Of a stretch of 64,000 nucleotides of DNA, positions 1-16,020 are shown one piece after another (the first letter of the stretch is position 1; the number at the start of each line of letters is the position of its first letter). A model generated the notes under the pieces. It did not search any database. It saw nothing but the letters and a program-made list of their open reading frames with translations, and was not told the origin of the DNA. The stretch comes from Trematomus loennbergii (taxonomy: Eukaryota; Chordata; Actinopteri; Perciformes; Nototheniidae). The position numbers and the translations under genes are program-made. The stretch spans positions 8,879,325-8,943,324 of the forward strand of contig JAAOOA010000033.1 of NCBI GenBank assembly GCA_012861695.1, given 5' to 3'.

Positions 1-720
1 TAACTCCATATTCGAAATAAAAAATGTCAGTATGGTCTTGTATTTCTGTAACACATTTTTCAACATTTCCGCTGTATTGTCTAAGGTTTAACGGCAATTT
101 CAACAACCGCAACACATTGTGTGTTGATTGAATAACATTTGTTTCCCCATCATGGCTGTTCGGTGGCTCTTATACAGTAACATTTCAATGTGCTGTGCTA
201 TATCCTGAAATCTCTGTAAATAAAACTGAGCGCTCAGGCTAGTTTTTGTGTGTATGCCTTGTAGTAGCTTTTATTAGGAGGTTTTTCCTTTTGGTTTTTT
301 ACAGACCTACAGTTGGTTTCTGCAAGTTACTTACATAGCCTATTGCTTCAGTCTTGTAGGTTCATTTAACAAAATGTTGCAGACGGGAAAATAAATACAG
401 TGCATATCCCGGTCTCCTGCCACACTGCTATTACCGCTGTGTTTTTGTTCTGTTTATGGATGGGCTTTATCTGCGGCCAGGTTTTCTTCCTGTTCTGTTA
501 TTTTTCATTTTGTAATGTTGGATCTGTTGTCAAGAGCGCTTTTACGAGATATTGTGATGTTGTTAGTTGATATGTAGCGATACCTGGTGTAATTTATCAG
601 TGTGCATCCCTGTCCCCTCTTCTCTTGGTTTGAATTCAAAATAAAACAAGCTGTGACCTGTGCTGAGTGTGTCTGTCTGTCCCACTTACTGCTGTGTCTG
701 CCTAGCACACACACAAAGGT
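1..720 (+). other. Possible 3' UTR end of an upstream gene (weak)
   Basis: No coding exon is visible. Three AATAAA hexamers lie on the plus strand at 219-224, 390-395 and 640-645. The first and third are followed within about 40 bases by GT-rich sequence, the usual arrangement of a vertebrate cleavage and polyadenylation site. This would fit the tail of a plus-strand transcript whose coding part lies left of the window. AT-rich DNA gives AATAAA often by chance, so the call is only suggestive. RNA-seq or 3'-end reads would decide it. Confidence 0.25.
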
Positions 721-2030
721 TAATCCAGACCGGAGATAGTGCAGTGTGAATGACAGTGATGGTTTTTCCTACGGGTTGTATTATTCAGATTGTCATACTC
801 CTACAAAAATCCAAACAACATTAGATATGTATTCTGCCCCCCGTGTACAGAAATGTTCAGGGCTGCAGACAGATTTGTCGGCTGTAATGATGAGCAGCTG
901 TGATTGACAGCAAATAAGGTACCAGAAGAATACATGTATCTGCAATAGCTACTGGATATATTATCTGTCTACAGAGTCCTCTGTGAATGGCAGATAAGGC
1001 CTCAGTTTTCGTACGAGCAGCACTAACAACAGAGTCTTCAGTGAGTGACAAGAAGAGCTAGCTTTTCTAATTAGAGGCTTGTATTTTAATGAATCCGTCA
1101 GCTGTCTGTTTTTTATCACTGAGGACTAAATCGCCTGCCGACTAAACAAAACAGAAAACTCAACATGAAAGAAATATAGGGTTTGTCACTCAAAATATAA
1201 ACACATGTACATTTAATTTCACATTTAAATGTCTAGGAAGTGGCAATTTGTACAGTAAGCGCACACCCTCCTGCATGTTAAGCAGAATCCAACAGATAAA
1301 AGCAATATTCAAGTTTTGAGGGTTTCAAATATATGTAATTGATATCTCAAAGACAAAGAGGCAGCAATAGCATAAAGCTTTGTTTATTTTCTTCTATAAT
1401 CTTACTACTATTGCAGTTCTATTTAATAAACGGATCCTACTTTGGCAGGGGTTTGGAGGCCAACTATTTTTATTCTTTGAAATTGGGCCACTCCATTTGA
1501 TGGTCTTTGCTCATGAACATGTTTATCCCTAATGAGCCCATAATAGCTCCATAAAATAAGAAAGCCTCACTGTTAAGTCGTTCAGTTGCAATGCATACTG
1601 CAACTGCTCATAAAAGACAAGTTTCCTTATGCTTGCTGCTTTCTTTTCTCCCACATGGATACACAACGGAACTAACTCAGAGTCCACCCTTATTGGACAG
1701 ATGGTTGCATATGCTTACAAAATGCTAGCACAACGCTGACATGTTGTGAAAGGAAGGGTCAGGTGAACAGAAGCAGCTGGTGACTTCATATGGGCCAGAA
1801 AGGGTAGCTGTCAATCTTTGACAGGCCAACAAAGGGCAACAACAACAAGACGACTGACCGAACTGGGAATAAATCAGTGTATGTAAAGATAAAGGGAAAA
1901 ATGCAGTTGCTCATTTTAAAAAGACACCCTTAAAAGACAATAATAACGTGTATGTTTTTTAAAAGCTCACTGATTTTAGCAGAACTGCGTAAGTTAAGAT
2001 TAATTTCTGCGGAAGCATACAACCCTCAGC
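721..2030. other. Intergenic, no gene seen
   Basis: Non-repetitive AT-rich sequence. No open frame here has the composition, splice sites or recognisable motifs of a coding exon. A short stretch at about 1040-1135 contains a TAATTAGA homeodomain-type core next to a TTTTAATGAAT motif and reads like non-coding regulatory DNA, but that is only a texture judgement. Confidence 0.4.
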
Positions 2031-2200
2031 AGGCTTAATAGACCATTCATTTAAAAGACCTTATGGCCCTGATTACTTACGAGGGACAATTGGCAATCAG
2101 ATATGGGATGAACTGTGGATTAATCCTCTCTGGCTCTCTAATTATAATTGCAAATAGCTTGCAGTGGTATAATTCATGCTAAATTCTTGCCAGTGCAGAA
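2031..2200. promoter_or_regulatory. Candidate conserved non-coding element
   Basis: A block without simple repeats or transposon ends. It carries several homeodomain-type cores (GATTAATCC, CTAATTATAATTG) and a CATTTAAAAG stretch within 170 bases. This clustering is common in vertebrate developmental enhancers. No alignment could be made, so conservation is inferred from texture only. The nearest gene in the window that could be its target is msx, about 55 kb to the right. Confidence 0.22.
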
Positions 2201-5200
2201 TATTAGATATTGATGTGAAGAAGGACTGATTGTTGCAGACCTGTCATTGGTGGGATGTTTTCAAAGTGGAGAGGGATGTTGGAGAAGAACAGGGGAAAAG
2301 TAAAAGTAGAGGGGTAGAGAGAGAGAGAGAGACAAAAGGCTTTGTGTTGATTAACACGGAGGGAAATGATCCCTGACATGTGGAAATGAATAGCCATTTC
2401 CATGTCAATGTAGATGGGGGAAAACCAAGTGAACTTTTAAAAGAGGTAAAACATTTTTGAATGAATGAATGATTTGTGGAGAAAACACAGATAAGGATCT
2501 GAAGGGCTTGAAACTCTGATGATGATCTTAAAGTTGTGTTCCCTACACGATGGTAACAGCTGCTTCTCGGTTTGGACCATATTTCTTTTTGACTTCTATA
2601 TTCAGACTTGCTCTTTCCCAGGCATAATGCAACTACACTTTTGCTCACATTTTATCCTCCTCATTACACATCAACCTGTCTGTCTGTGTCTTTCTTTCAA
2701 CACACTCTCTATTTCAACCCACTTCAGCTGTCACCTCACCTCACTTTGCTCTCAGCTGGTGAAGATGGGCAGCAGTGTTGTAGTGTTTTGACTCAGTGGA
2801 GACAAGATTTACTATCAAGGCAAATATGTTAGTTATTGTCTTGGTATATATTTAAATAAACAGCAAAAAGTTTGCTCACATCTGAAACAACTGAAACAAC
2901 TGAAGTGAAAGATTTGTTGGGAGCTACAATGAAAAAAACAAAACTGGATCTGATTGGGATGAAATAAAACAATGTGTGAGTTTGTTCCAGTTATTTTCCA
3001 ACTTACAGTTTTTTCCCGTGCAACGGTATTAATGCTTGCCTGTTTGCCAATTTGTCCAGCAATTCCAAGAGGCCTGGTGTTGTGCTCACTAGCTGTGAAC
3101 AAAACATAGTAGCATCATAAACCTATGATAGTAGTGTGGTTTAATCCTTCAATCATTTATTTATCTATATAAAAAAACAATCTGATCTGCAAAACATTTG
3201 TTGTTTTTAAATGTGCTCTACGGATGTTTAATCAAATTAAACCAAAATGTAATTACTAAAGGAAAAGTGTGGCCGTGTGTTTCCCCATCTTCCATCGAGT
3301 CTCTCTATTTGTATACATCCACAAAATACACACATACAGCCATCTGTGTGATATGTGCACTACACCTCCATCTCTCCCCTGCTGTCAGAGAAGGCTGCTC
3401 CTCAGCAGTCGGCCCTGGGAGGTGTGGAGGAGAAAAAAACAGAAAGAAGAGAGAAGGAGAGAAATGACATTGGATAGGAACAGAGCCGCAGGGAATAAGA
3501 AGTCATACAGGAAGAGAAGAGTCATGAAGCCATCAGGAGTTTCATCAAAGCTGCACTAGACAGACATGCATACTGACAGATGCAGACACTTTTGTATTTA
3601 GTTTGATTTGTCCCTTATGGGTTTAGTTGTTCCTGTCAATGTATGATAACATTTGATATGAGCTGTAAGGACAAATGCATTTTGTTTCACTGATAGGGCT
3701 CTTAAAGATACTCTTTTCATGGCGGCTACATTCTGGAAATGATAGGTGTGTTAACATTAAAGTGAATAAGTAGATTTTAAGCTATAAATGGGGAGAAAAA
3801 AACAAACATGAAATATTGTCTTTCAGTTTTTTCCCTCAACTAGTAAGATGTGTCTTTATTATATAACTATAAAACATAAAAACAAAAACAATTTTGAAGT
3901 ACTTTCCGTTAAGAGAAAATCTATCATCTTCCATCAAGAAGACAGATTTACTGTAGGCTCTATGGATTTCATACACTTTAAAACACAAAATGTTGTTTTC
4001 AGAGAACCTTTGCAGCATCATCATCCTGTAACAACACCTAATACTTTAATGACAAATATAGATTGTTTGTCACGACCCTCGAAAATAACCTACATCCCAA
4101 CATTTTCTGATCTGCCACTTTCATGGGATAATAAGGATTCAAAACATGGCCTGTGTGACGCATTGGTATAACATGTGATTATGGTCAAGTGAACTGTTAG
4201 GAGACAGGATGTGAACTACAGGCTTAATCAAAGTCAGGCACTTTATTTGCTCCAGCACTTGCTTCCTAGGACGCTTTGCAGCTAAATAACTTCATGTTAC
4301 CACCACTATAGTCACTGAGAGCACTAAATGCCATGATCACAAGAAAAGGAAGGATAATTATAGGTTGTGTTTAACATATAAACAGCTAGTTGTTAGCGTG
4401 TAACTGCTGACTTTATCCATGTGGAGGAGATTTTCTTTTTTATCTCATATTTGTTGTGGATGTAGTCGCTATGACCTCCTCCAAAATGTGGACACTCAAA
4501 TTTGAGAACTGTATGGTAGGCTGTCTTAATCAATTAGGATTTTTACTACATTTACTATAGGGAAAAGTACAGAAGTGTGGTCTTTCATAGTGCTGTGCCC
4601 AATATAAAACCTTAAGTTCAATCATCAGTGTGTCTGCGTTTCAATTGGGTTTTATTCTAATGTGCTGAATGTAAAGATATCGGATCCACGACAAAGACAA
4701 CCACCGTCTACTAAGAAACATTACCATACAACAGAATTAAGTAAATAATAATTTAGTAACCGTTAAAAAGACATGAAACATCACCATCAGGCATGCTGAG
4801 TGTTGCTTCACCACGACTCTTTACCCCACAGTCTACTAGTGTGCTGAGGTTAGTGAACCAGCCACAATATAGAGTACTTAAAAAGAGCAGAACATCTTAA
4901 ATACATTTGCATTAAATATGTAGGGTTCATCTACATTAACATAACAGGTGATGTGCTAGTGTCTGTAAATAATGAGTGTTTACATACTTTGAAATGAGTA
5001 CTCATCATTTTCCAAATGGATGGATACGGTATTTCCAGCATTGCATTTTAATCTGCTATAATTAAAGTGTACTTTGTTTTAATGAATCAGCATAAATATG
5101 TTTAAATGTTAATGTGTCCGAGTGAGTGTGTATTCTGCTTTTTTTGGCCTAGTTTCCACCATCCATTTAGGGGGATGTCTGTGAAGTTCACAAACTTGCT

Positions 5201-6046
5201 TTTACTGGGGCAATCCTGCTGAGTTTTGTACATTTAATATTAAAAATACTGAACACAGATCAATTATTTAGAAAGATGTCTGGGTCATGTCCTGCCTCTC
5301 TCTCAGGAAACAGCTTCAGAGCATAATCATTGGGATGCCTGCAGTATTTGTCATTGTAATAAACAGGAAAAGTGCCTCAACATAGTGCTAGGTTTTTATT
5401 ATTTATATAATTTTTTTAAAGCAAACTTCACAGGTCATAGGTCTGCAAATAAATGTGTCATGCCTACTATCTTTCTCTTAACTACCCTAATCTGCAGGAA
5501 CACACAGCGACACACTCAATAACTGAAAGCAGACATTGGAATATGCTCCTTAGCAGATAAACATATGCACACACAGATGTGTAGACCTTCATGCTTGATC
5601 TCTTGTGTACACACACTTATACACACACACACACACAATATATATATAAAGGGAACCACACATTGAACTTTGTGTAGTCTGTGGATATTATTGCGACACA
5701 GCACTCTCTGTGAAACTGGGGCAATGGGATAATCCGTGGTCAGATGTCAGTCATATTTAGGAATGGGTGCCAAGACTCTGTGTGCTGCAGGCAGCAAACT
5801 GTGCTCTGTGAGAGCGGGGATTACTAAGAGAAGGCGTTAAATACCAGCCTGGCTGCATTTCATGTGCACTTGCTGGCTACAAGTGTGTTCATTGTATGAC
5901 TCATGTTTTTTTCTGAAGAGGCTGGACCTGCCAACATGAGCACTGTTTAATTGTAGTCATGACATGGTGACACCCAAGCACTTTGCTCCAGTGATTGGAA
6001 CACAACACTCCTCCATCAACAATAGTCTTAATAATTGTGTTAAATG
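2201..6046. other. Intergenic, no gene seen
   Basis: AT-rich non-coding DNA with only minor simple repeats: a short (GA)n run near 2317-2331 and a short (CA)n followed by (TA)n near 5618-5648. Open frames of about 60-130 codons are present but have biased, low-complexity or leucine/serine-rich translations, no splice context and no recognised domain, so none is called. Confidence 0.4.
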
Positions 6047-6054
6047 GTTTACAT

Positions 6055-6558
6055 CAGTGGTTCTCAACTGGTCAGGCCTCGGGACCCACTTTTTACTTGG
6101 TCAATACATCGCGACCCAACATTTTGAAGCACTCAAATCTATTCAAAAATATCGTGCTGTAATATATACGCTTTTGAGCATACAATATTAAAAGTGAAGT
6201 ACAGTGCATATATCCCTTCACAGAACTAAAGTATGCTTTAAAAAAGGTTTAATGAGATGATGGAATCAAAGCTGAACTATATAAAAAGGCACACATGCTG
6301 AAACCCAACCCCAGCAGGGGGGTCTGGGGGATTCTCCCCAGGAGATTTTTAGAAATACTAACATAAACTACGCATTCTGGTACACTCTGAGAAGAAAATC
6401 GGGCCTTCAAATAAAAGTTTGAGTTTTTCCCCAAAAAAAAAAAAAAAAAAAATTCAAATTTTTTTTTCAATTTTTTTCTTCACTCACACATCCGCGACCC
6501 ACTCGAAACGGGTCCGCGACCCACTTTTGGGTCGCGACCCACCAGTTGAGAAGCACTG
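6055..6558. mobile_element. Non-autonomous hAT-type transposon
   Basis: A 504-bp element. The left end reads CAGTGGTTCTCAACTGGT and the right end is its inverted complement with one mismatch. An exact 8-bp target-site duplication, GTTTACAT, flanks it at 6047-6054 and 6559-6566. An 8-bp duplication and a CAGTGGTTCTCAA-type terminus are hallmarks of hAT (Charlie-like) elements. Repeated GGGTCGCGACCC-like motifs and an A-run at about 6434-6452 lie inside. It has no transposase frame, so it must have been moved by an enzyme made elsewhere. Confidence 0.88.
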
Positions 6559-6566
6559 GTTTACAT

Positions 6567-7475
6567 AGTTTAAACAAAACTAGAAGCAGTAATTATTCTA
6601 GGCTTCAGATATGGACTGTATTATACAGGAGACATTGTTAATGCAAGATTTGTTTTCAGCACACAGGACAGACTATGAGGAGATATTGGCTGTAAAAACA
6701 TTGGATTATAATCACTGACTGCACCTTAGATCATTCAGTTTAAGGATCACTCAACAACCATATCAAATCTAAATCATATGAAGAGCTCTCAAGAAAGCTG
6801 TTTTCTTGAGATTTTAATAACCCTGCATATTCAGGTGAAATAATGATGACTCGTGCTCGGGTCTTTGTTCTCATTAAAGGAAAGAGCGGTGTTCATTTTG
6901 AGTTAATATTCATTGATTTGTTCACCTATCCCCTGTCATCTATGGCCCTCTTTTCCCTCCACTTCCCTCTAATTAGCCTGTAATTGGTCCTTTACTCATC
7001 CGCATATATCGGTCTCATCACACGTCACCTTGAAATGAAACCTGATAGAAGTGAAAGAGACATACACAAATAGCCAAGTGTGATCTCTCTTCCCTACTGA
7101 TTTGCTGCTAAACTTGAATAAAAACATAAGCCATCAACTAATTTGAAAGAAATACATCTTCATACTTGGATTCTGCATTTGAAATAGGGACAACATTTTC
7201 CACTCAACCTTTCTCCTACAATTACAGAAACCAGAAGGTATTCAGTGGAAAGCAAATGCCAGGAGGAATTTGGAGAATAAAACATGTGGAGCAAAAGAGG
7301 GCAAAAGCAGGGGGGTGAGTCATACAAATACAAGAAGTACCCACAGAGGAAGCAAGATAATTACAGAGTAAGAAGCAATCTACTCAAAGCCAAAGAAAGC
7401 AGAAAGGAAAGGTCGATGAGATCACTTGTTGATGAGGAAAGCTTTTCTCCTTCAATGTTAATCTGTTTCCTGATA
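6567..7475. other. Intergenic, with a candidate regulatory block
   Basis: No gene is recognised. The part at about 6866-7040 is free of repeats and contains CTAATTAGCCTGTAATTGG-type homeodomain cores and a CCGCATATATCGG motif, so it could be a non-coding regulatory element. The remainder is A-rich, with no coding signature. Confidence 0.3.
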
Positions 7476-7483
7476 TGTGTGTA

Positions 7484-7538
<55 letters not shown>

Positions 7539-7553
7539 GTGTGTGTGTGTGTG
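7476..7553. repeat. (TG)n microsatellite
   Basis: A dinucleotide TG/GT tract of about 75 bases, with two small interruptions (GGTGTGTGGTG) near its right end. Open frames reading through it are low-complexity artefacts. It is likely length-polymorphic. Confidence 0.95.
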
Positions 7554-10660
<3,107 letters not shown>

Positions 10661-11448
10661 TGGCGCATTTCCACCATGGCGCGGAGCGCGGTTTAAGCGT
10701 GCCGTGTCGTGCCGTGCCCATTTTTGGTTGCGCTTCCACTAGGCCTAGTTACGGCCCGGCCCGGCCCGGCCGGGGCCACTTTTTCACCTCTTTTCTGGCC
10801 CGACAAAATTGTGGTTCTATCGGGGCCAACAAACAGGGCTGAGTCGGGCTGAGTATGCTAAACTAGAGAGAGAATCGCTGGCAAGGAGGCTACAACTACA
10901 ACAAGATGAACATATTTGACCGTGATTTAATTGTATACACGTTTCAAAATGATGCCGAAGTAACAACATACTGATACCGGTTAGTAAAAACCATGAATTA
11001 ATGCTTTGGCAAGTCTGCAGACAGACGGCAGGCGAAAAACCTTTTAAAATGCGTGTTTTCTAGATGGAGATTGGCTAAGCTAACTCAATATATGCTCCGA
11101 CCGTCCACACTCACAACAACGGCCTATACAGACATAAATAAAGCAGCGACTGTACTCGCCATGACACAGGCAGTCTGTGGTGTGTACTTGTTTAACTTTT
11201 GTCGAGTTTCTGAACATATATAAGGAGCTGTGAGCTCTGAGTGCTAACAGCTAACGGCTGTGTTGTTTTCTGGGGTTCTCATTGAAGATGACGTCACGGC
11301 TCCGCCTACACTGCGTTACTATAGTAACTACCCCAGTTCCTAAACTGTAATGGAAGCGCAGCATGAAGTGAGCCGGCCCTGTTAAGGCCCAACGCGGCCA
11401 AGCAGTACCGAGCGTGGCCGAGGCCGACCGTGTGGTGGAAATGCGCCA
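10661..11448. mobile_element. PIF/Harbinger-like MITE
   Basis: A 788-bp element with terminal inverted repeats. The left end TGGCGCATTTCCACC is the exact inverse complement of the right end GGTGGAAATGCGCCA. Both ends are flanked by TTA (10658-10660 and 11449-11451). A TTA duplication is the usual PIF/Harbinger target. GC-rich sub-terminal tracts (GGCCCGGCCCGGCC near 10755) contrast with the AT-rich flanks. A short frame starting at 10906 (MNIFDRDLIVYTF) is not recognisable as a transposase, so the element is called non-autonomous. Confidence 0.78.
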
Positions 11449-11451
11449 TTA

Positions 11452-14400
11452 GTGTCTTTCCACCTTTATATGCCCAACATTTACTCAGCATGTTGCATTC
11501 ACTGACTGCCAACATGCATCTTAAAAGTCATACACTGAGGGGTTTGTCCTGATTCAAAACACACACACGGACACACACAGTAGACTTTGGTGTCTGCATG
11601 ACATCCTGAGGCTGACAGAGCTGGCATCTGGATGGGTGCATCCAAGGAGAAACTGCTCAGCAAACAGACCTCCGCTGACATGTCTGATGCCGAGAGAGGG
11701 ATACTAGAGAAACCACCTTCCAGTCATCCTTCCTTTGCATTATTTATTCTGTCGATGTACTCTACTCTTGGAGTCAATTCACAGTGTTCATCCAACCATG
11801 CATGCATTAATGTGTCAAACAATCCGCCTTATACCACTCAAATAAAACCGTCTGGTAGCTCTCTTAGACACAGTAAATGAGTCTGCATAATTAAAGCTCC
11901 TTGTTATGATTGAGCCCATCTGCTGCAGACAAAAGCAATAATTACTCAGGACGAAATGACTCATCTGTTCGTCGTTCATTGCACCAGCCCTTTACTTCTT
12001 TCTTTTTTTTTAAATGTAATTTGATAGCACACAACACATATCTGCTGTTAATGGAATAATTAGCCTCATATGTGTGTAATATGTTACTTTATGACCTTCC
12101 CTTGACACATGAAACATGCTCAGTAAATGACCCATCTCCAGGGTTGTCAGCTTGTTGTTTGTACAGAGATAAATCCTGCTTCATGTTTATCAGTAAAAAT
12201 GTGTTTGCTACTAAACGGCTGTCACTGTTTGCCTGTTTGAATTATTTTCGAAATCCAGTTGTGCTTTCATGCAGGTATTAGTTCAACACTATTCTCCTAG
12301 GTCTTTGAAGCACAACATTCTAAACCTCAGGTGGCGATGGTGAAGAAGCACAAATATGTTAAACCTTAAAGTTTGACTGAAGTGAAAACACACAAGGGTG
12401 AGGTAAGAAACAAAGAGGAAGCATCGCGCATCTCCCTTACAAGTTCACACTAGCTTACCGCTGCAGCTTGACCCTGCTGTACCGCAGGTACGTAGAGGGA
12501 ATACACCTTTAAATGTGATCTATTGCATTATACTTTCAGTTCAAAGAAGTAAAGTACATTCGCCTAGAAACACAGAAGTCTCAGCGCTTGAGCTGAAGTG
12601 GTTAAATCAATTATTCAGTGCTGCATTGATCATTGTTCCCTGAACTCTTTAAGTGTGTTGCATCATCTGCCTCACGCCACATCTGAAGTGGGCTTTAGAC
12701 TCTTCAAATGTTGACTAATACTTTTGTGATATTCCCTCAAAGGAAACGGGAGTCGAAAGAGTGTCTTGTTTGTCGATGCGTGTCATCTTCGTTACTTGCA
12801 GATTATTTTATTCCTGTGAACTCCGGTGTGAACTTGAGATCACAGATGTTTTCGGGAGTGACAGTTAGCACCTCCAAGTTTAAGTGGAAGTTTTAACTGC
12901 AGAAACATGACGTCAAATTGAATAATAAAAAAAAACAGACTTCAATGAAAGTGAGGCTGCAGGACTGTAGGATTGAGGTCTGGGGTGTTTTGGTAAAGAC
13001 AGAGCTAAAAAGTAAATATCTCAATTTCCAAGCCAATCTGCAATCATAAACTCATCTGCAATCCCAATATTTGGATGATGACACTAAAAGTATGTGACTG
13101 ATACAAGTGACTGAGATAAGGTTCTCTGTCTATGTGATGGAGTGAGACTGTTGGTATAACACGTTGCTCTTTCTCTGTGATAACATTTAGTTGAGTCAGG
13201 AATCTAGTGTGGTTTGTTCACTCTTTGGAGAGGATTCACATACACTATTTGGCGTAAGAACAGTTGATGACCCCTCGAAGCAGCTGCTTTGGAAATGTTG
13301 TTGCCACAGCACCCCGCTGGACGGATGGAAGAATGAGGTACCTTACTGTCTTATATTATGTGTGGTAAAGAAATGCATTTCTTTTCAAATAAATAGAAAA
13401 GAGTAAGCAAAAATAATAGATACGATTGATGAACATTTCAGTTTATCTGCCTTGCTGAAAATGAACACGACATAATAAAGGGTTTTTAGTTTGCCTTGTC
13501 ATTATTGCAGATGTGTTTACTGTAAAATAATTCATAGTTTTGTGAAAATATCATTGTTTTTGTTAGCTAATTATTAAGGAAAGTCATATTTTGTACGAAT
13601 CATCCTACGTGTTTCTCAGCTAATTGATGTTCATAACAACTACACAGTTTAAACCTATGTTCATAACATGCAATTCTTATTTGAATAAAAAGTTGAAACA
13701 AGTTGTAAACTGCCCGTGTGTATGCCTTCATGCAAAAGCCCTTGGTGGTGTCAACGATGAATAGAATATGCACACTCCCTTGGAATATAAATTCAGTGAT
13801 TCATCAAGTCAAAAGGACAAATATTCCTCCTATGTATCATACTGTATAGGCGTACCTTTTCCCCATTTATTTGTCTTCTATCTAATACTCACCCATTGTG
13901 CCGTACCGATCCACACCCGCTGTGGCTGCAACTCTGCAGTCACTGTGCGCCTTTCAGGGTTTTAGTTAATCACTACGGAAATGAATGACAAATTCAGGCA
14001 CATTTCCAGACTATACATTAGAGTATGATTATTATGTCAGTCTGCGTTTGGGCACAGAGGAGCGAAGGAGAGCTTTTTATAATCCCCCTAATCTGTTTAC
14101 CGCTCTGTAAGAGTAACATTCAGAGAAGGAAATGTGGTATCAGAAGAATTCCCTCAAATCATCCTTGTGTTTAACACGACCACAGGCTCTTTTTAGAAAT
14201 GCTAATTGCTCTGCTGATAAACCTAATCTCCCTTGAACAACCAAATGAAATATCTGAAGAATTGCGTTTGAGGCCATGGATTGTGGTAGATGAACATAAA
14301 GTCTTTGTTAATTTGTCTATGAGACACATTTGACTGTAGTCTGGAAATGAAGATAATGTTTTCAGTGGTTTGAAGCAAATATCAAATGAGGTTAAGGTTA

Positions 14401-15896
14401 ATAAGTTAAGGGTTATATTTATAAATGAGATACAAATGTATTACAATTTTCATTTTAATTACTTAAAAACTCATATCTGTGTCTAGCATATGTGGAGTCC
14501 TTAAAAACGCCATAAGGGAACACCAAAGGAAGGTCATTTAAAAATTTTCCAATTTAGTTTTAAGAGTAAATGAAAAAAGTGGAGTTTGCATCAGTGTCAG
14601 TAGCTGTTCACCGGCACAGCATGAAGCTCAATGCAGGCGTAATCATTAGCTATGAAATTCAAATTGCATAGAACAGCCTGTTCAGGAGGCATCTGATCCT
14701 CAAGATACAATGAAATGCTTTTGACCGTCTCCATATACTGTGTGCCTATTTTTTATATCTTCAATCAATGCTTCCTGTGTGGGCTTCTTCTGTTTATACT
14801 TCATTCTCGCTGTCATGTCTGCTCTTCATGCGCCCTTCCATACATCAAAACAACATGAACAATAGCACTGAATAATGCCTTTTGAATTATCATATGAAAG
14901 CAAGTTTCTGAGAAATAAGTGGTTTCCGCAAACTGTACTGAAAACCGTATACAGGGACTAATACAAACAAATACTGAAGAAGGACACATACATTTACACA
15001 AAGAGAGAAAATAGACTCATGAGGAAAATATGAAGGGCAGAGAGAGATACAGAAAGGTTTCGAATAAGGGAAGGACTAGAAGTGTGAGTAACAAGAGAGT
15101 TGGAGATGGGAGAAAGATAAACCGTTCAATAACACCACTCGGCTGCAGTCTTTGTTTGACTCTACAACAGTGCTAGAACACCTCTGGGACTAGCCCACAA
15201 CAACAACGGATAAAGGAAGCAAGAACTGGACTGAGAGAGAGGAAGAGAAGATTATTGTCGTACAGAAAGCTGTGCATGTGGGATTCATGATTCCAGTCTG
15301 GGATTTAACGTTTCCAGTTATGTTATGAATCATTTTACTTACTCGCAGACACTTTAACAGCATGTAGAATGAGTTGGAGCATGACTGACATCCTGTTCTG
15401 CTGTTGTTTCGACCTCCCTGAAATCTGTTGTTGATCATTATGATCAATATGACTAAGCTCACAGCTGATTACCCACACAGCAAAACATGTGCACCAAACA
15501 GCAACACATGCCACCACAGGAATAGGAATAAAGAAAACACAGTTTGGGTAAACACATGTCCACATACAATGTTTGTACGAGGCTCAGTGATGTGACAAAT
15601 GTGTGAGGCTTTACCAGCTTTTTTACACACATTTGATCACCTTTTGAATTCCCTATAAACTGGTTCTTTTTGCAACAAACATTACTCAGAAAGAAAGGTT
15701 TGACAATACAAAGTGTAGAGAATAATACAAGGAAAGCATGAATGAAGTTGAAGCAAAGTCAAGTGTAAACAGTGTTTCACAAAAAATAACTAAATATATG
15801 TGACAAGTCAAAGTGGAATATTCTAGAGACTCACACCATTTCATAGAAACATTTTCAACATCCTCAATGATTCAAAATACCTTATAGTATAATTAA
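11452..15896. other. Intergenic, no gene seen
   Basis: About 4.4 kb of non-coding sequence with no recognisable exon, RNA gene or full transposon. Small open frames (60-90 codons) have no domain and no consistent splice sites. Stretches such as 14080-14280 are non-repetitive but give no clear motif clustering. Confidence 0.4.
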
Positions 15897-16020
15897 GCAA
15901 TAGCTCACGACAGGCCGTGGTATATGGCCATTATATCACAGTTAAGGGGCGTGGTTCGGCCCGACGCGAAGCGGAGGGTCGACAACCCCCTTAATATCAC
16001 GGCCTGAAGTGAGCTATTGC
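15897..16020. repeat. 124-bp imperfect palindrome
   Basis: The left arm begins GCAATAGCTCACGACAGGCC and the right arm ends with its near-perfect inverse complement (two mismatches in about 23 bases). The centre is GC-rich and contains CCGACGCGAAGCGGAGGGTCG. The whole could fold as one hairpin. It looks like the end of, or a small insertion beside, the larger repeat that follows: the sequence CCGTGGTATA...TATATCAC at about 15915-15938 recurs in direct orientation at about 16959-16982. Confidence 0.65.
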
